Origin: Deltaproteobacteria bacterium
Lineage (GTDB): Bacteria; Desulfobacterota; Desulfarculia; Desulfarculales; Desulfarculaceae
NCBI GenBank assembly: GCA_020444165.1
Contig: JAHLLK010000045.1
Coordinates: 1-45,599 of the forward strand
Length of the DNA: 45,599 nucleotides
Reading direction: 5' to 3'
Each line of letters opens with the position of its first letter. Within the stretch, counting starts at the first letter, position 1. The notes beneath the pieces are model-generated. The model searched no databases. It had not been told where the DNA came from and was given only the letters and a program-made list of their open reading frames with translations. Made by a program: the position numbers and the translations under genes. This document shows, piece after piece, positions 32,815 through 40,429 of this stretch.

Positions 32815-34623
32815 CTAACCCCGGCGCCAGCCGCCGCTCCAGGCAAAAGGATCGCTCTCCGGGCCGGAGGAGGATTTGTCCCAGCGCTCCACCAGCTTGG
32901 CCAACAGGCGGTATTGGCCCAGGATTTGGCGCTCATAGCTCGACTGGGGCTCCTTGGAGAGGTAGCGCTTCTTCAGATAGGGCAGGTCCAGGTAGTTCTG
33001 GCAAATGCGTAGGAGTTTGCGGAACAGCTTGGGTTGGGCCTCGGCCAGGTTGTTGCCCTCCTGGCTCAAGACGTGCACCAGGATGATGAGCACTTGCAAA
33101 TGTTGCAGCTTGCGGCCGTAGGAGTCGGCCCGGTTCTTCACGAGTTTTTCCAACAACCGGAGGCGGTGAGCCTGCTTCAGGTCGGCGATGAGCGTGCTCA
33201 CCTCGCGGTGGGAAGTGGGGAAGCGCTCGAACTCGGCCTGGAGCTTGGGATTGTCCAGGTAGGAAGCGAGCACCTTGGTGATGCGCTCGAAATGCTCGGG
33301 GCTGTAGTCGGCGATGACGTGGTGGTGCTTGTGCAGCCAGGCGGCCAGGAAGCGGAGCCGGTTGCCGGTCTCGGCGGTGTCATCCACCCGCTCTTCGCCG
33401 TGGTAGACAATGGTGCCCTTGAACTCGCCGCGGACGATGTCGTTCAACAACAGGAGCCGATCCTGGCCCAGGCCCAGGATGTCCATGCCGGAGAGCAGGC
33501 GTCCGTTCTGGGGGTGCACCACCTCCTGGCTCAACACCGACAGGGCCCGGTCCTCCAGCACGTTGTCCTCGTGATAGGCGTGGCGCAGGTAATCCACCTT
33601 GAGGAGCACCACCCTCCGGGCCCGGTCCACGAAAAAGCCCTCGTCCTCCAACAACCGCACCATTTGCTGGTCGCAACTCTCGCCGCCCAGGCCCACCAGG
33701 GCCAGCTTCTCCACCCGGGGCAACAACCCCTCGGCTCCCAGGCTGGTGAGGGTGGTCAGGGTGCGGTCGCTGTGGCCCAGCACCTTGACCAGGAAGTTTT
33801 CCCGGCGACGCATCAAGCGGCGGGCAAAGATGGCCGCCGAGGTGTGGCGTTCGCCGCAAATGGGGAAACCGGTCTGCTCCATGAAGAAGCGGTACACGAA
33901 CTGGCGGTTCTTGGCGTACAGCTCATTGTCGCCTTCCTTGAACTTGCCCAACTGGCGCCCAAAACTCTTGAGTTCACCGTTGAGGTCCGAGGGGAAGGAG
34001 GCGAAGATCCCGGCCAGACAGAAATGGTCCTCCGCGTTGCGGGCGATGACGTGGCCCCGGTCCATGTGCAGCAACAGGGGCAGGAGCCGGGTGTAGCGGC
34101 CCATGGGGGTGGGCGAGCGGCGGCCCAGCTCCTCTTCCAAGCGGGGCACCAGATTGCGGGGCAGGCGGTCCCGGATGACCTGGCGGTTGTAGGCGGCCAA
34201 CCCCGGGTCCGGGGGACGCCCCTCGGAGATCAACATGTCGTACTGGAAGGTCTCATCCATGTAGCTGAGCTGGCGGTCCAGAACCACCAAGCTGAACCCG
34301 GGCAGGTGCTTGTGCTCGATCAGGGGCGCGTCAAAGGGCGGGATCAACTCCCGGGGCTCCACCAGGGGGTAATCCGGGCTGTAGGGCGCCAGGAGACCGG
34401 CCTCCACGTGGGCGAAGTCCAGGGCCCGGACCACCTCCTCGAACACCCGGGGCGGCCACTGCTCGTCCAGGTAATAGTCCCAGAGGGGAACGTCGTTGAT
34501 GACCACATCACTGAAGGAGCGCTGTGACACGCTGGGAGTTTCCCCTTGGGCTGGAGAGGCGGCCCGGTGAAAAACCCGGGGCCCGCTCCGGCCCAGAAAA
34601 TTGTTTCCCCTAGGAAAATCCAT
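32815..34623 (-). CDS. Conserved-looking protein of unknown function, 602 aa
   Basis: I do not recognise this protein. It is soluble, charged and mostly helical, with no signal peptide or membrane segment. Notable features are a His-rich stretch in a helical region (AAWLHKHHHVIADYSPEHFE), a possible nucleotide- or metal-related segment LALVGLGGESCDQQMVRLLE, and a basic C-terminal half. Codon use matches its neighbours and there are no disruptions, so it is a real gene. The start is uncertain: a sigma-70-like promoter (34686-34714) overlaps the in-frame ATG at 34695, so I favour ATG at 34623; a GTG near 34530 is also possible. The DUF1992 gene follows 112 nt downstream. Confidence 0.75.
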   Translation of the reverse strand: MDFPRGNNFLGRSGPRVFHRAASPAQGETPSVSQRSFSDVVINDVPLWDYYLDEQWPPRVFEEVVRALDFAHVEAGLLAPYSPDYPLVEPRELIPPFDAPLIEHKHLPGFSLVVLDRQLSYMDETFQYDMLISEGRPPDPGLAAYNRQVIRDRLPRNLVPRLEEELGRRSPTPMGRYTRLLPLLLHMDRGHVIARNAEDHFCLAGIFASFPSDLNGELKSFGRQLGKFKEGDNELYAKNRQFVYRFFMEQTGFPICGERHTSAAIFARRLMRRRENFLVKVLGHSDRTLTTLTSLGAEGLLPRVEKLALVGLGGESCDQQMVRLLEDEGFFVDRARRVVLLKVDYLRHAYHEDNVLEDRALSVLSQEVVHPQNGRLLSGMDILGLGQDRLLLLNDIVRGEFKGTIVYHGEERVDDTAETGNRLRFLAAWLHKHHHVIADYSPEHFERITKVLASYLDNPKLQAEFERFPTSHREVSTLIADLKQAHRLRLLEKLVKNRADSYGRKLQHLQVLIILVHVLSQEGNNLAEAQPKLFRKLLRICQNYLDLPYLKKRYLSKEPQSSYERQILGQYRLLAKLVERWDKSSSGPESDPFAWSGGWRRG

Positions 34624-34685
34624 TCGCCCGCCGGGAGGGGGCGGCGGACCACCCTGCGGGACTCTCAGGGTAAGATGTTGAAATG

Positions 34686-34714
34686 CTTGTACCATGTCCT
34701 TAGATCGTGGTCAA
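34686..34714 (-). promoter_or_regulatory. Candidate sigma-70 promoter of the unknown 602-aa gene
   Basis: On the minus strand TTGACC (34714-34709) and TACAAG (34691-34686) are spaced by 17 bases. Transcription would begin near 34679, giving a leader of about 56 nt to the ATG at 34623. It is divergent from the tRNA promoter. Confidence 0.5.
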
Positions 34715-34755
34715 CCATACTCAGAGCCCTGCCCCCTCAAAATGCACACCACGAG

Positions 34756-34784
34756 TTGACAGGCCCCCGGGCTTCTGATAAATA
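34756..34784 (+). promoter_or_regulatory. Sigma-70 promoter of the tRNA-Ala gene
   Basis: A consensus -35 TTGACA (34756-34761) and a -10 TAAATA (34779-34784) have exactly 17 bases between them. Predicted transcription starts about 5 nt before the mature tRNA 5' end. Confidence 0.85.
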
Positions 34785-34795
34785 GTCGGCCGTGA

Positions 34796-34871
34796 GGGGC
34801 TGTAGCTCAGCTGGGAGAGCGCATGACTGGCAGTCATGAGGTCGTCGGTTCGATCCCGATCAGCTCCACCA
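34796..34871 (+). tRNA. tRNA-Ala (anticodon GGC)
   Basis: A 76-nt gene folds as a standard cloverleaf. The acceptor is GGGGCTG with CAGCTCC (one G-U), the D stem GCTC/GAGC, and the anticodon stem CATGA/TCATG around the loop CTGGCAG, giving anticodon GGC, which reads GCC and GCU. The T arm is GTCGG-TTCGATC-CCGAT. The CCA end is encoded. It stands alone, with its own promoter and terminator. Confidence 0.97.
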
Positions 34872-34876
34872 AATAA

Positions 34877-34917
34877 AAAAGATTGGGCCCGGGTGAAAAC
34901 CCGGGCCTTGGTCTTTT
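34877..34917 (+). terminator. Rho-independent terminator after tRNA-Ala
   Basis: GGCCCGGGT (34886-34894), loop GAAA, and ACCCGGGCC (34899-34907) form a perfect 9-bp stem. AAAAGA before it and TCTTTT after it can extend the stem and supply the T-tract. It starts 6-15 nt after the tRNA 3' end and may act in both directions. Confidence 0.88.
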
Positions 34918-35094
34918 CCGGCCCGGCCTCCCGCCGCCTTCCCCGTCCCCCTGGCTCCCGCGGGTCTGCCGACAAATTTTTGAAATTCCCTTTCGCGTTC
35001 CTTTCGTAATAAAATCTTCCAGTAAGCATCAGGCATTGTCTACCCGAAGCTATCCCTGCCCCCTATCCCTGGCCCGGCCAGGCAGAAATAGGCA

Positions 35095-36588
35095 ATGCCC
35101 GTGCGTTTTGCCCTCATTTCCACCTCGGAAGACCTCTCAGGCCTCAGCTCCCGGCTCTTGTCCGCCCATTTGCGCGGCCTGGGCCAGGAAACCCGCCTCA
35201 TCTACCTGCCTTCGCCGGGACCGGGCCGCAGAGTTTCGCCGGCCGCCGCCCAAGCCGTGGCCCGCCTTTGCCGGGACGCCGACTACGTGGGGCAGACCGT
35301 GTTCACCAGCGACTATTATCTGGCCGGCCAGCTGGCCGGCGCGCTTAGGGAACAAAGCCCCGCCCGGCTGATCTGGGGAGGTATCCATCCCACCGTGCGG
35401 CCGGCGGAATGTCTGGCCCACGCGGACGGCGTGGCCGTGGGCGACGGCGAGAAGCTCCTGGCGGCCTTGGCCGCGGGGCAGGATTTTCACGGCATCCCCG
35501 GGCTGCGGACCCGGGAAAACCAGGCCATCAATCGTGGGCCGGCGGCTCCCACCCCGGACCTGGACACACTTCCCGCGCCGGACTTTTCCTTCCAGGGGCA
35601 TTATCTGGTGGATCCCCAAGAGGGCTGGGCCGCGCCCCTGACCTTCGAGCTGTGGGCCCGCCGCCAGCACCAGAACTACACGGACCTCGCCGGCCGTCCC
35701 CGGATCTACTACCGCACCATGACCACCCGCGGTTGCCCCTTCAACTGCACCTATTGCAGCAACGGGGTTTATCAGGGCTTGTACGGTCCCCGGCATTTCC
35801 GGGCCCGTTCCCTGGAGCAGGTGCTGGCCGAGCTGGCCATGGTGCGCGCGGCCCACCCCCAAGTGGAGCTGATCCACTTCACGGACGACAACTTCTTTTC
35901 GCGCCGCCAGGCCGAGATCGCCCGCTTTGCCGAGCTTTATCGCCGGGACATCGGCCTGCCGTTCTACGCCGTGGGCCACCCGGCCAATCTCACCCCGGCC
36001 AAGTTGGATTCGTTGTTGGCCGCGGGCTTGGTGCGGCTCAGCCTGGGCCTCCAATCGGGCAGCCGGACCACCCTGCGGCGTTATGGGCGCAATACCCCGC
36101 TCTCCGTGGCGGCCAACGCGGTGAAGCTCTTGGAGAGCCACCGCCGGGCCGGGCGTCTTTTGCCGGCCAAATACGACGTGATCCTGGGGGACCCCCTGGA
36201 GCCCCCCAGGGAAACCGCACGCTCCGTGGCATTCCTGGCCGGCCTGCCCGGCCGTTTCGCCCTGCATTCCCTGCTCTTTTTACCCGGCACCGCCCTGGCC
36301 CAGGAGGCCCGGCTGGCAGGACTGCCCCTGGGTCCCGCGGAGGAGGGCTACGCCGGGTATCGGGCCCGGGAAAAGGATTACTTCCAGCTGGTGGCCGGCC
36401 TCTTGAACAACCCCCTGGCCCCGCGCCTCCTGGTCCGTAGCCTGGCCCGGCCGGGGCTGGCCAATCTCAGCCGCCAGTCCCCGGCCTTCCGCCGGTTCAC
36501 CCGGCACTCCCTGGGCTTCCTGGACCAGGGGCACCAGCTGCTGCGGCGCAGCCGGGCGTGGCTGCACCGCCGTCTCAGCCGAACCTGA
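35095..36588 (+). CDS. B12-binding-type radical SAM protein
   Basis: A 497-aa protein. The N-terminal part (about residues 1-130) has a Rossmann-like B12-binding-domain layout (FALISTSEDLSGLSSRLL ... ARLIWGGIHPTVRP ... DGVAVGDGEKLL) but no DxHxxG cobalt-ligand motif. The radical SAM core has the cluster motif RGCPFNCTYCSN (C214, C218, C221), then LIHFTDDNFF and LSLGLQSGS, as in the BchE/HpnP/MiaB-like Elp3 fold. The C-terminus (about 400-497) is basic. Such proteins methylate or rearrange lipids, antibiotics or cofactors; nothing here narrows the substrate. The gene begins 223 nt after the tRNA, and a glycosyltransferase gene follows 120 nt downstream on the same strand. Confidence 0.9.
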   Translation: MPVRFALISTSEDLSGLSSRLLSAHLRGLGQETRLIYLPSPGPGRRVSPAAAQAVARLCRDADYVGQTVFTSDYYLAGQLAGALREQSPARLIWGGIHPTVRPAECLAHADGVAVGDGEKLLAALAAGQDFHGIPGLRTRENQAINRGPAAPTPDLDTLPAPDFSFQGHYLVDPQEGWAAPLTFELWARRQHQNYTDLAGRPRIYYRTMTTRGCPFNCTYCSNGVYQGLYGPRHFRARSLEQVLAELAMVRAAHPQVELIHFTDDNFFSRRQAEIARFAELYRRDIGLPFYAVGHPANLTPAKLDSLLAAGLVRLSLGLQSGSRTTLRRYGRNTPLSVAANAVKLLESHRRAGRLLPAKYDVILGDPLEPPRETARSVAFLAGLPGRFALHSLLFLPGTALAQEARLAGLPLGPAEEGYAGYRAREKDYFQLVAGLLNNPLAPRLLVRSLARPGLANLSRQSPAFRRFTRHSLGFLDQGHQLLRRSRAWLHRRLSRT

Positions 36589-36708
36589 ATCCGCCGGAGA
36601 TCCAGGGTCGCGTTGCTTTCCCCGGCGCACCGGGCATTCTCGCCAGGTGAGACTGGGTATTAAAATCAAAGGAAAAGCCTCCGCCCACCCCTGGCGGCCG
36701 CAGGAGTC

Positions 36709-37671
36709 ATGTACCAAGCGCATACGGTGGCCGTGATCATGCCGGCCTTGAACGAGGAAAGGCTCATCGCCCGGGCGCTGGCGGCCGTGCCGTCCTGGGT
36801 GGACCGCATCTTTGTGGTGGATGACGGCAGCCGGGACCGCACCAGCACATTGACCCGGCAGATCGCCGCCCGGGACGCCCGGGTGAAGTTGCTCCGCCAC
36901 CCCCGGACCCGGGGCGTGGGCCGCTCCCTGGGCCACGGCTACCTGGCCAGCCGGCACGAGGGCTGGGACCTCACGGTGGTCATGGCCGGCGACGCCCAGA
37001 TGGACCCCCGCGACCTGCCCGGCCTTCTGGAGCCCCTGGTGCGCGGCCGGGCCGATTACGTGAAGGGGGAGCGCTTCAGCGATCCCCGGGTATGCGGCAA
37101 GATGCCGCGCCACCGCTGGCTGGGCAATCACCTCCTGGCCTGGCTCACCCCCCTGGCCACCGGGTTCTATCATTTGACCGACCCCCAGTGTGGCTACACC
37201 GCCCTGGGCCGCCGGGCCCTGGCCGCCCTGCCTTGGCCGAATTTGCTCCCTGGCTACGGCTACAACGCCCAGATTCTGTATTTCTTGTACCGGGGAGGAT
37301 TTAGGGTGGCGGAAGCGCCGGTGGCCGCGGTGTACGGCGAAGAGCGCTCCAAGATCCGGCTGGCGCCCTATGCCCTCCACATCATGCGGCTCTTGACCGC
37401 CCTGGCTTGGCAACGCTGGCGTTTTCTGGCGGGTTTCGCGGCGGGACGCCGGGTGCGGCGGGCCTACCAGGCCACGGCGGGCGGGGTGGTTCTGGCCCTG
37501 GCCGGCTCAGCCTGGGACCCGGCGGCCGCCACCTGGGGCTGCGTGCTGGCCCTGGCCGGCCTGGGGGTGGCCCGGGGCCGGGACCTGACTCTGGGGCGGG
37601 CCCTCGCCCAGGGCCGGGAGGCAGCCGGGGCGGGGTCCCCGGGGCCGGCCAGCGGGCCGGCGGGGGACTGA
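36709..37671 (+). CDS. Family 2 glycosyltransferase, dolichyl-phosphate-mannose-synthase-like
   Basis: A 320-aa glycosyltransferase. The GT-A domain (about residues 6-220) has VAVIMPALNEERLIARAL, FVVDDGSRDRT and the metal-binding MAGDAQMDP (DxD/Q variant seen in the DPM1/undecaprenyl-phosphate transferase group), plus FRVAEAPVAAVYG near its end. The C-terminus holds one or two hydrophobic helices (about 255-290) and a Gly/Ala/Pro-rich tail. It probably transfers a sugar to a polyprenyl phosphate or a lipid-linked acceptor at the inner membrane. AGGAG lies very close to the ATG. It converges on the ketopantoate-reductase-like gene with a 7-nt gap. Confidence 0.88.
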   Translation: MYQAHTVAVIMPALNEERLIARALAAVPSWVDRIFVVDDGSRDRTSTLTRQIAARDARVKLLRHPRTRGVGRSLGHGYLASRHEGWDLTVVMAGDAQMDPRDLPGLLEPLVRGRADYVKGERFSDPRVCGKMPRHRWLGNHLLAWLTPLATGFYHLTDPQCGYTALGRRALAALPWPNLLPGYGYNAQILYFLYRGGFRVAEAPVAAVYGEERSKIRLAPYALHIMRLLTALAWQRWRFLAGFAAGRRVRRAYQATAGGVVLALAGSAWDPAAATWGCVLALAGLGVARGRDLTLGRALAQGREAAGAGSPGPASGPAGD

Positions 37672-37678
37672 GGTCGGG

Positions 37679-38626
37679 TTACTCCCCGGTGGAGCGCAGG
37701 TGGCTGTCCTCCACGGCCCGCACCAGGTTGGTCATGGTCTCGTAATAAGGCACCGCGATCCCCGCCGTCCGGGCGTACTCCACCACCTTGCCCCCCAGGA
37801 AGTCGATCTCCGTGCGGGAGCCCTGGGCCAGGTCGGCGCACATGGAGTCCTTGTGCCGCCCCACCCGGGCCAGATAGGCCAGGGCCTGGTCCAGGTAGTC
37901 GGGCCCCAGGTCCACTCCCTGGGCCCGGGCCACGGCCAAGGCCTCGGAAAAGCAGGAGAAGGCGATCTCCCGGGTGGGAGGGAATTCCAGGGCGTCGCGG
38001 ATGGTGCGGTCGGTCACCGCGCAGAGGTTGGCCATGGTGCATTTCATGACCATCTTCTTCCAGATGTAGAACTTGATATCCTCCACCGCCTGGGCGCCCA
38101 GGCCCCCCTGGGTGAGGGTCTGGGCCAGCTCCGCGGCCAGGTCGGCGTTGGCGGGGTCCAGCCAGCCCAAATGGTTGGGTGGGTTGAAGAAGGCGGTGGT
38201 GACGTGGCCCGGCCCCACCCGGGCCGCCCCGAAGTTGCAGGAGAGCCGCAGCGCCCGGTCGGCGCCAAAGCGCTCGGCCAGGTAATCCTCGGTGCCCAGG
38301 CCGTTCTGGGCGCTCACCAGCTTGGCCCCGGCCGCCACGCAGGGGGCCAACTGCTCCACCAATGCGGGGAGATGGAAGGTCTTCACCGCCAGGAAGATCA
38401 CCCCGGGAGCGAACTCGACCAGGGCGGCGGGGCGGTCACACAGGGTGGGCGCCGGCTCCCGGTAGTTGAGCGTGCCGCTCACGGTGAGGCCCGTGGCCTC
38501 CCACGCCGCCCGGGAACCGGGCGAGGAAAGGGCCAGCACGGTGTCCGGCTTTTCCCGCAACAGGGCCCCGGCCAGCACCGTGCCCACGGCGCCGAGACCC
38601 ACCACGGCCATACGAGGCAGCGCCAT
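37679..38626 (-). CDS. Ketopantoate reductase family protein (PanE/ApbA-like)
   Basis: A 315-aa NADP-dependent reductase. The dinucleotide loop is VVGLGAVG (residues 8-15). The substrate Asn is in SAQNGLG (N108), the catalytic Lys is in FYIWKKMVMK (K190 or K191), and the Glu is in SRTEIDFLGG (E273), so the active site matches E. coli PanE. Annotation as 2-dehydropantoate 2-reductase is reasonable, but the family contains other 2-oxoacid reductases, and the neighbours here are sugar-modifying genes rather than panB/panC. AAAAGGAAG lies about eight bases before the ATG. It is the last gene of the minus-strand cluster. Confidence 0.85.
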   Translation of the reverse strand: MALPRMAVVGLGAVGTVLAGALLREKPDTVLALSSPGSRAAWEATGLTVSGTLNYREPAPTLCDRPAALVEFAPGVIFLAVKTFHLPALVEQLAPCVAAGAKLVSAQNGLGTEDYLAERFGADRALRLSCNFGAARVGPGHVTTAFFNPPNHLGWLDPANADLAAELAQTLTQGGLGAQAVEDIKFYIWKKMVMKCTMANLCAVTDRTIRDALEFPPTREIAFSCFSEALAVARAQGVDLGPDYLDQALAYLARVGRHKDSMCADLAQGSRTEIDFLGGKVVEYARTAGIAVPYYETMTNLVRAVEDSHLRSTGE

Positions 38627-38682
38627 GGTCAGTTCTTCCTTTTACGCAATGTATTCATATTGCTCCGCCGAATCACGGGGTT

Positions 38683-39228
38683 TTAGTCCTCGGATGGCGG
38701 CGCGCCAAGCTCCAGGAGCAACTCGCCCGGGGGCGGCTCGCCGGCCGCGGGCCGGAAGCCCAGCCGCTCATACAGGCGACGGGCCGGCCAATTGTCGGGC
38801 TTCACGCTCAAGTGCAGCCGGCCAATCTCCAGTTCCCGGAAGGCCCAGCCAGAGGCCAGGGCCGCGGCCCGGCGGGCCCAGCCTTGGCCCCGGGCCGTGG
38901 GCTCGCCGAGCATCAGCCGCCCGAACTCGGCTTGGCCCGCCGCGGGCTCCAGGTGGTAGATGGACACCGCGCCCACCGGCCGCCAGGCTGTCTCCTGGGC
39001 CAGCTCGATGATGAAAATATAGTCGCCGGGCGCCTCCCGCCAGGACTTGTACCAGGCTTGCTGGGCCTCGGGCGCAATGAGCCGGCTGTCGAAGAATCCG
39101 TAGCGTACGTCATCCCGGTTGCGCCAGTTCCGCAAGAGTTCCAGGTCGCTCACGGTCAGGGAGCGCAGCCGAAAGCCCTGCCCGTGCAGCACCAGGCCGC
39201 GCTTGGCCGGCAGGGGCCGGGCCGCCAC
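38683..39228 (-). CDS. GNAT N-acetyltransferase (RimJ/RimL- or PseH-like)
   Basis: A 181-aa acetyltransferase. It has the start FRLRSLTVSDLELLRNWRN, the acceptor-side GAVSIYHLEPAAGQAEFGRL, the acetyl-CoA loop ARGQGWARRAA, and the C-terminal PDNWPARRLYERLGF. Close packing behind a DegT-type aminotransferase (3-nt gap) suggests it N-acetylates the amino sugar made by that enzyme, as PseH does in pseudaminic acid synthesis; this is inference. The start is GTG at 39228; AAGGGG abuts it, which is unusually close, but no better in-frame start follows. Confidence 0.82.
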   Translation of the reverse strand: MAARPLPAKRGLVLHGQGFRLRSLTVSDLELLRNWRNRDDVRYGFFDSRLIAPEAQQAWYKSWREAPGDYIFIIELAQETAWRPVGAVSIYHLEPAAGQAEFGRLMLGEPTARGQGWARRAAALASGWAFRELEIGRLHLSVKPDNWPARRLYERLGFRPAAGEPPPGELLLELGAPPSED

Positions 39229-39231
39229 CCC

Positions 39232-40359
39232 TTACCAGCCCTGGTTGATGGCCGTGATCACCCGGGCCACGTCCTCGTCGCGGAGCAAAGTGTGCAGCGG
39301 CAGGGACATGATGCGCCCGAACACCTCCTCCGCCACCTGGGTCTCGCCGCCACAGCCGGCATACATGGGATAGAGGTGGTTGGGCTTGTAATGCACCCCC
39401 GGCTCGATGCCCTGGGCCTTGAGGTCCGCGATGAGCTTGTCCCGCCGGGGCGCCTGGATGGTGAACAAATGCTGGCTGGAGAGGTGGTCCACGTCGGACT
39501 CCGGGCTCCAGCAGATGATCTCCGGGTGATTGAGCCCGGCCCGGTACTGGTCCGCGATCTCCCGCCGCCGGGCGTTTTCGCTCTCCAAGAGCTTCAACTG
39601 CTCCAGGCCCAGGGCCGCGGTGATGTCGTTCATGTGATACTTGAACCCCACCTCGGTCACGTCGTAGAGCCAAGCCTGGGGGCTGGCCTTGCCGTGGTCC
39701 TCCACGGTGCGGGTGAAGGTGTCCTTGTCAATGCCCAGCCAGCGGAGCCGCCGCAGCCGGCGGTAGGTCTCCTCGTCGTTGGTGGTGACCATGCCGCCGT
39801 CACCCAGGCCGATGTTCTTCACCGCGTGGAAGCTGAAGCAGGTGAGCCCCCAGGCCCCGATCTTGCGGCCCTTGTAGGCCGCGCCCATGCCGTGGGCCGC
39901 GTCCTCGATCACCCGGAGGCCGTGCTCCGCGGCCAGATGGTACAAGGGCTCCAGCTCGGCCGGGTAGCCGCCGTAGTGCACCACCATGATGGCTTTGGTG
40001 CGGGGGGTGATGAGCCGGACCACGCTGGCCGGGTCCAGGTTGCAGGTGCGGGGGTCGATGGCCCCGAACACCGGCACGGCTCCCTGGTAGAGCAACACGT
40101 GGTTGGTGGAGACAAAGGTAAAGGGGGTGGTGATGACCTCATCGCCCGGGCCGAGGCCGCTGACCACCGCGGCCAGGTGCAGGGAAGAGGTGCCGGAGTT
40201 GGTGGCCACGGCATAACGGGAGCCCACGTGGCGGGCAAAGGCCTCTTCAAAGGCGGCGGTCACCGGCCCCAGGCCCAGCCAGCCCGAAGACAGCACCTTC
40301 TGCACGGCCTCCAGGGCCGCCTGGGAGAGGTTGGCCTTGAATAGCTGCACGTTTTCCAT
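39232..40359 (-). CDS. DegT/DnrJ/EryC1-family sugar aminotransferase
   Basis: A 375-aa PLP-dependent enzyme that converts a nucleotide keto-sugar to an amino sugar. Conserved points are TNSGTSSLHLA (phosphate-binding), IEDAAHGMGA (D153, binding the PLP ring nitrogen) and FSFHAVKNIGLGDGG with the Schiff-base Lys K181. The ending GIEPGVHYKPNHLYP matches the substrate-site HYxxxHL motif. The ATG at 40359 has GGGGAAGGGG eight bases upstream; the longer frame to 40482 runs into the upstream gene. It is downstream of the glycosyltransferase giant and 3 nt upstream of the GNAT gene. Confidence 0.93.
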   Translation of the reverse strand: MENVQLFKANLSQAALEAVQKVLSSGWLGLGPVTAAFEEAFARHVGSRYAVATNSGTSSLHLAAVVSGLGPGDEVITTPFTFVSTNHVLLYQGAVPVFGAIDPRTCNLDPASVVRLITPRTKAIMVVHYGGYPAELEPLYHLAAEHGLRVIEDAAHGMGAAYKGRKIGAWGLTCFSFHAVKNIGLGDGGMVTTNDEETYRRLRRLRWLGIDKDTFTRTVEDHGKASPQAWLYDVTEVGFKYHMNDITAALGLEQLKLLESENARRREIADQYRAGLNHPEIICWSPESDVDHLSSQHLFTIQAPRRDKLIADLKAQGIEPGVHYKPNHLYPMYAGCGGETQVAEEVFGRIMSLPLHTLLRDEDVARVITAINQGW

Positions 40360-40429
40360 GGTTTGCACCCCTTCCCCAACATATTGCCTGCATGAGCCTG
40401 GGCCCGGAGCGGCCGGGGTCTTCCCAGGC

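Noticed and set aside
34796..34871. tRNA-Ala as an integration (att) site
   Set aside because: No integrase gene and no direct repeat of the tRNA 3' end is seen in the window.
34721..35029. Minus-strand open frame of about 100 aa across the tRNA gene, containing GGADRDRTDDL
   Set aside because: It is the antisense translation of tRNA-Ala, a commonly mis-annotated peptide; the tRNA, its promoter and its terminator explain the region.
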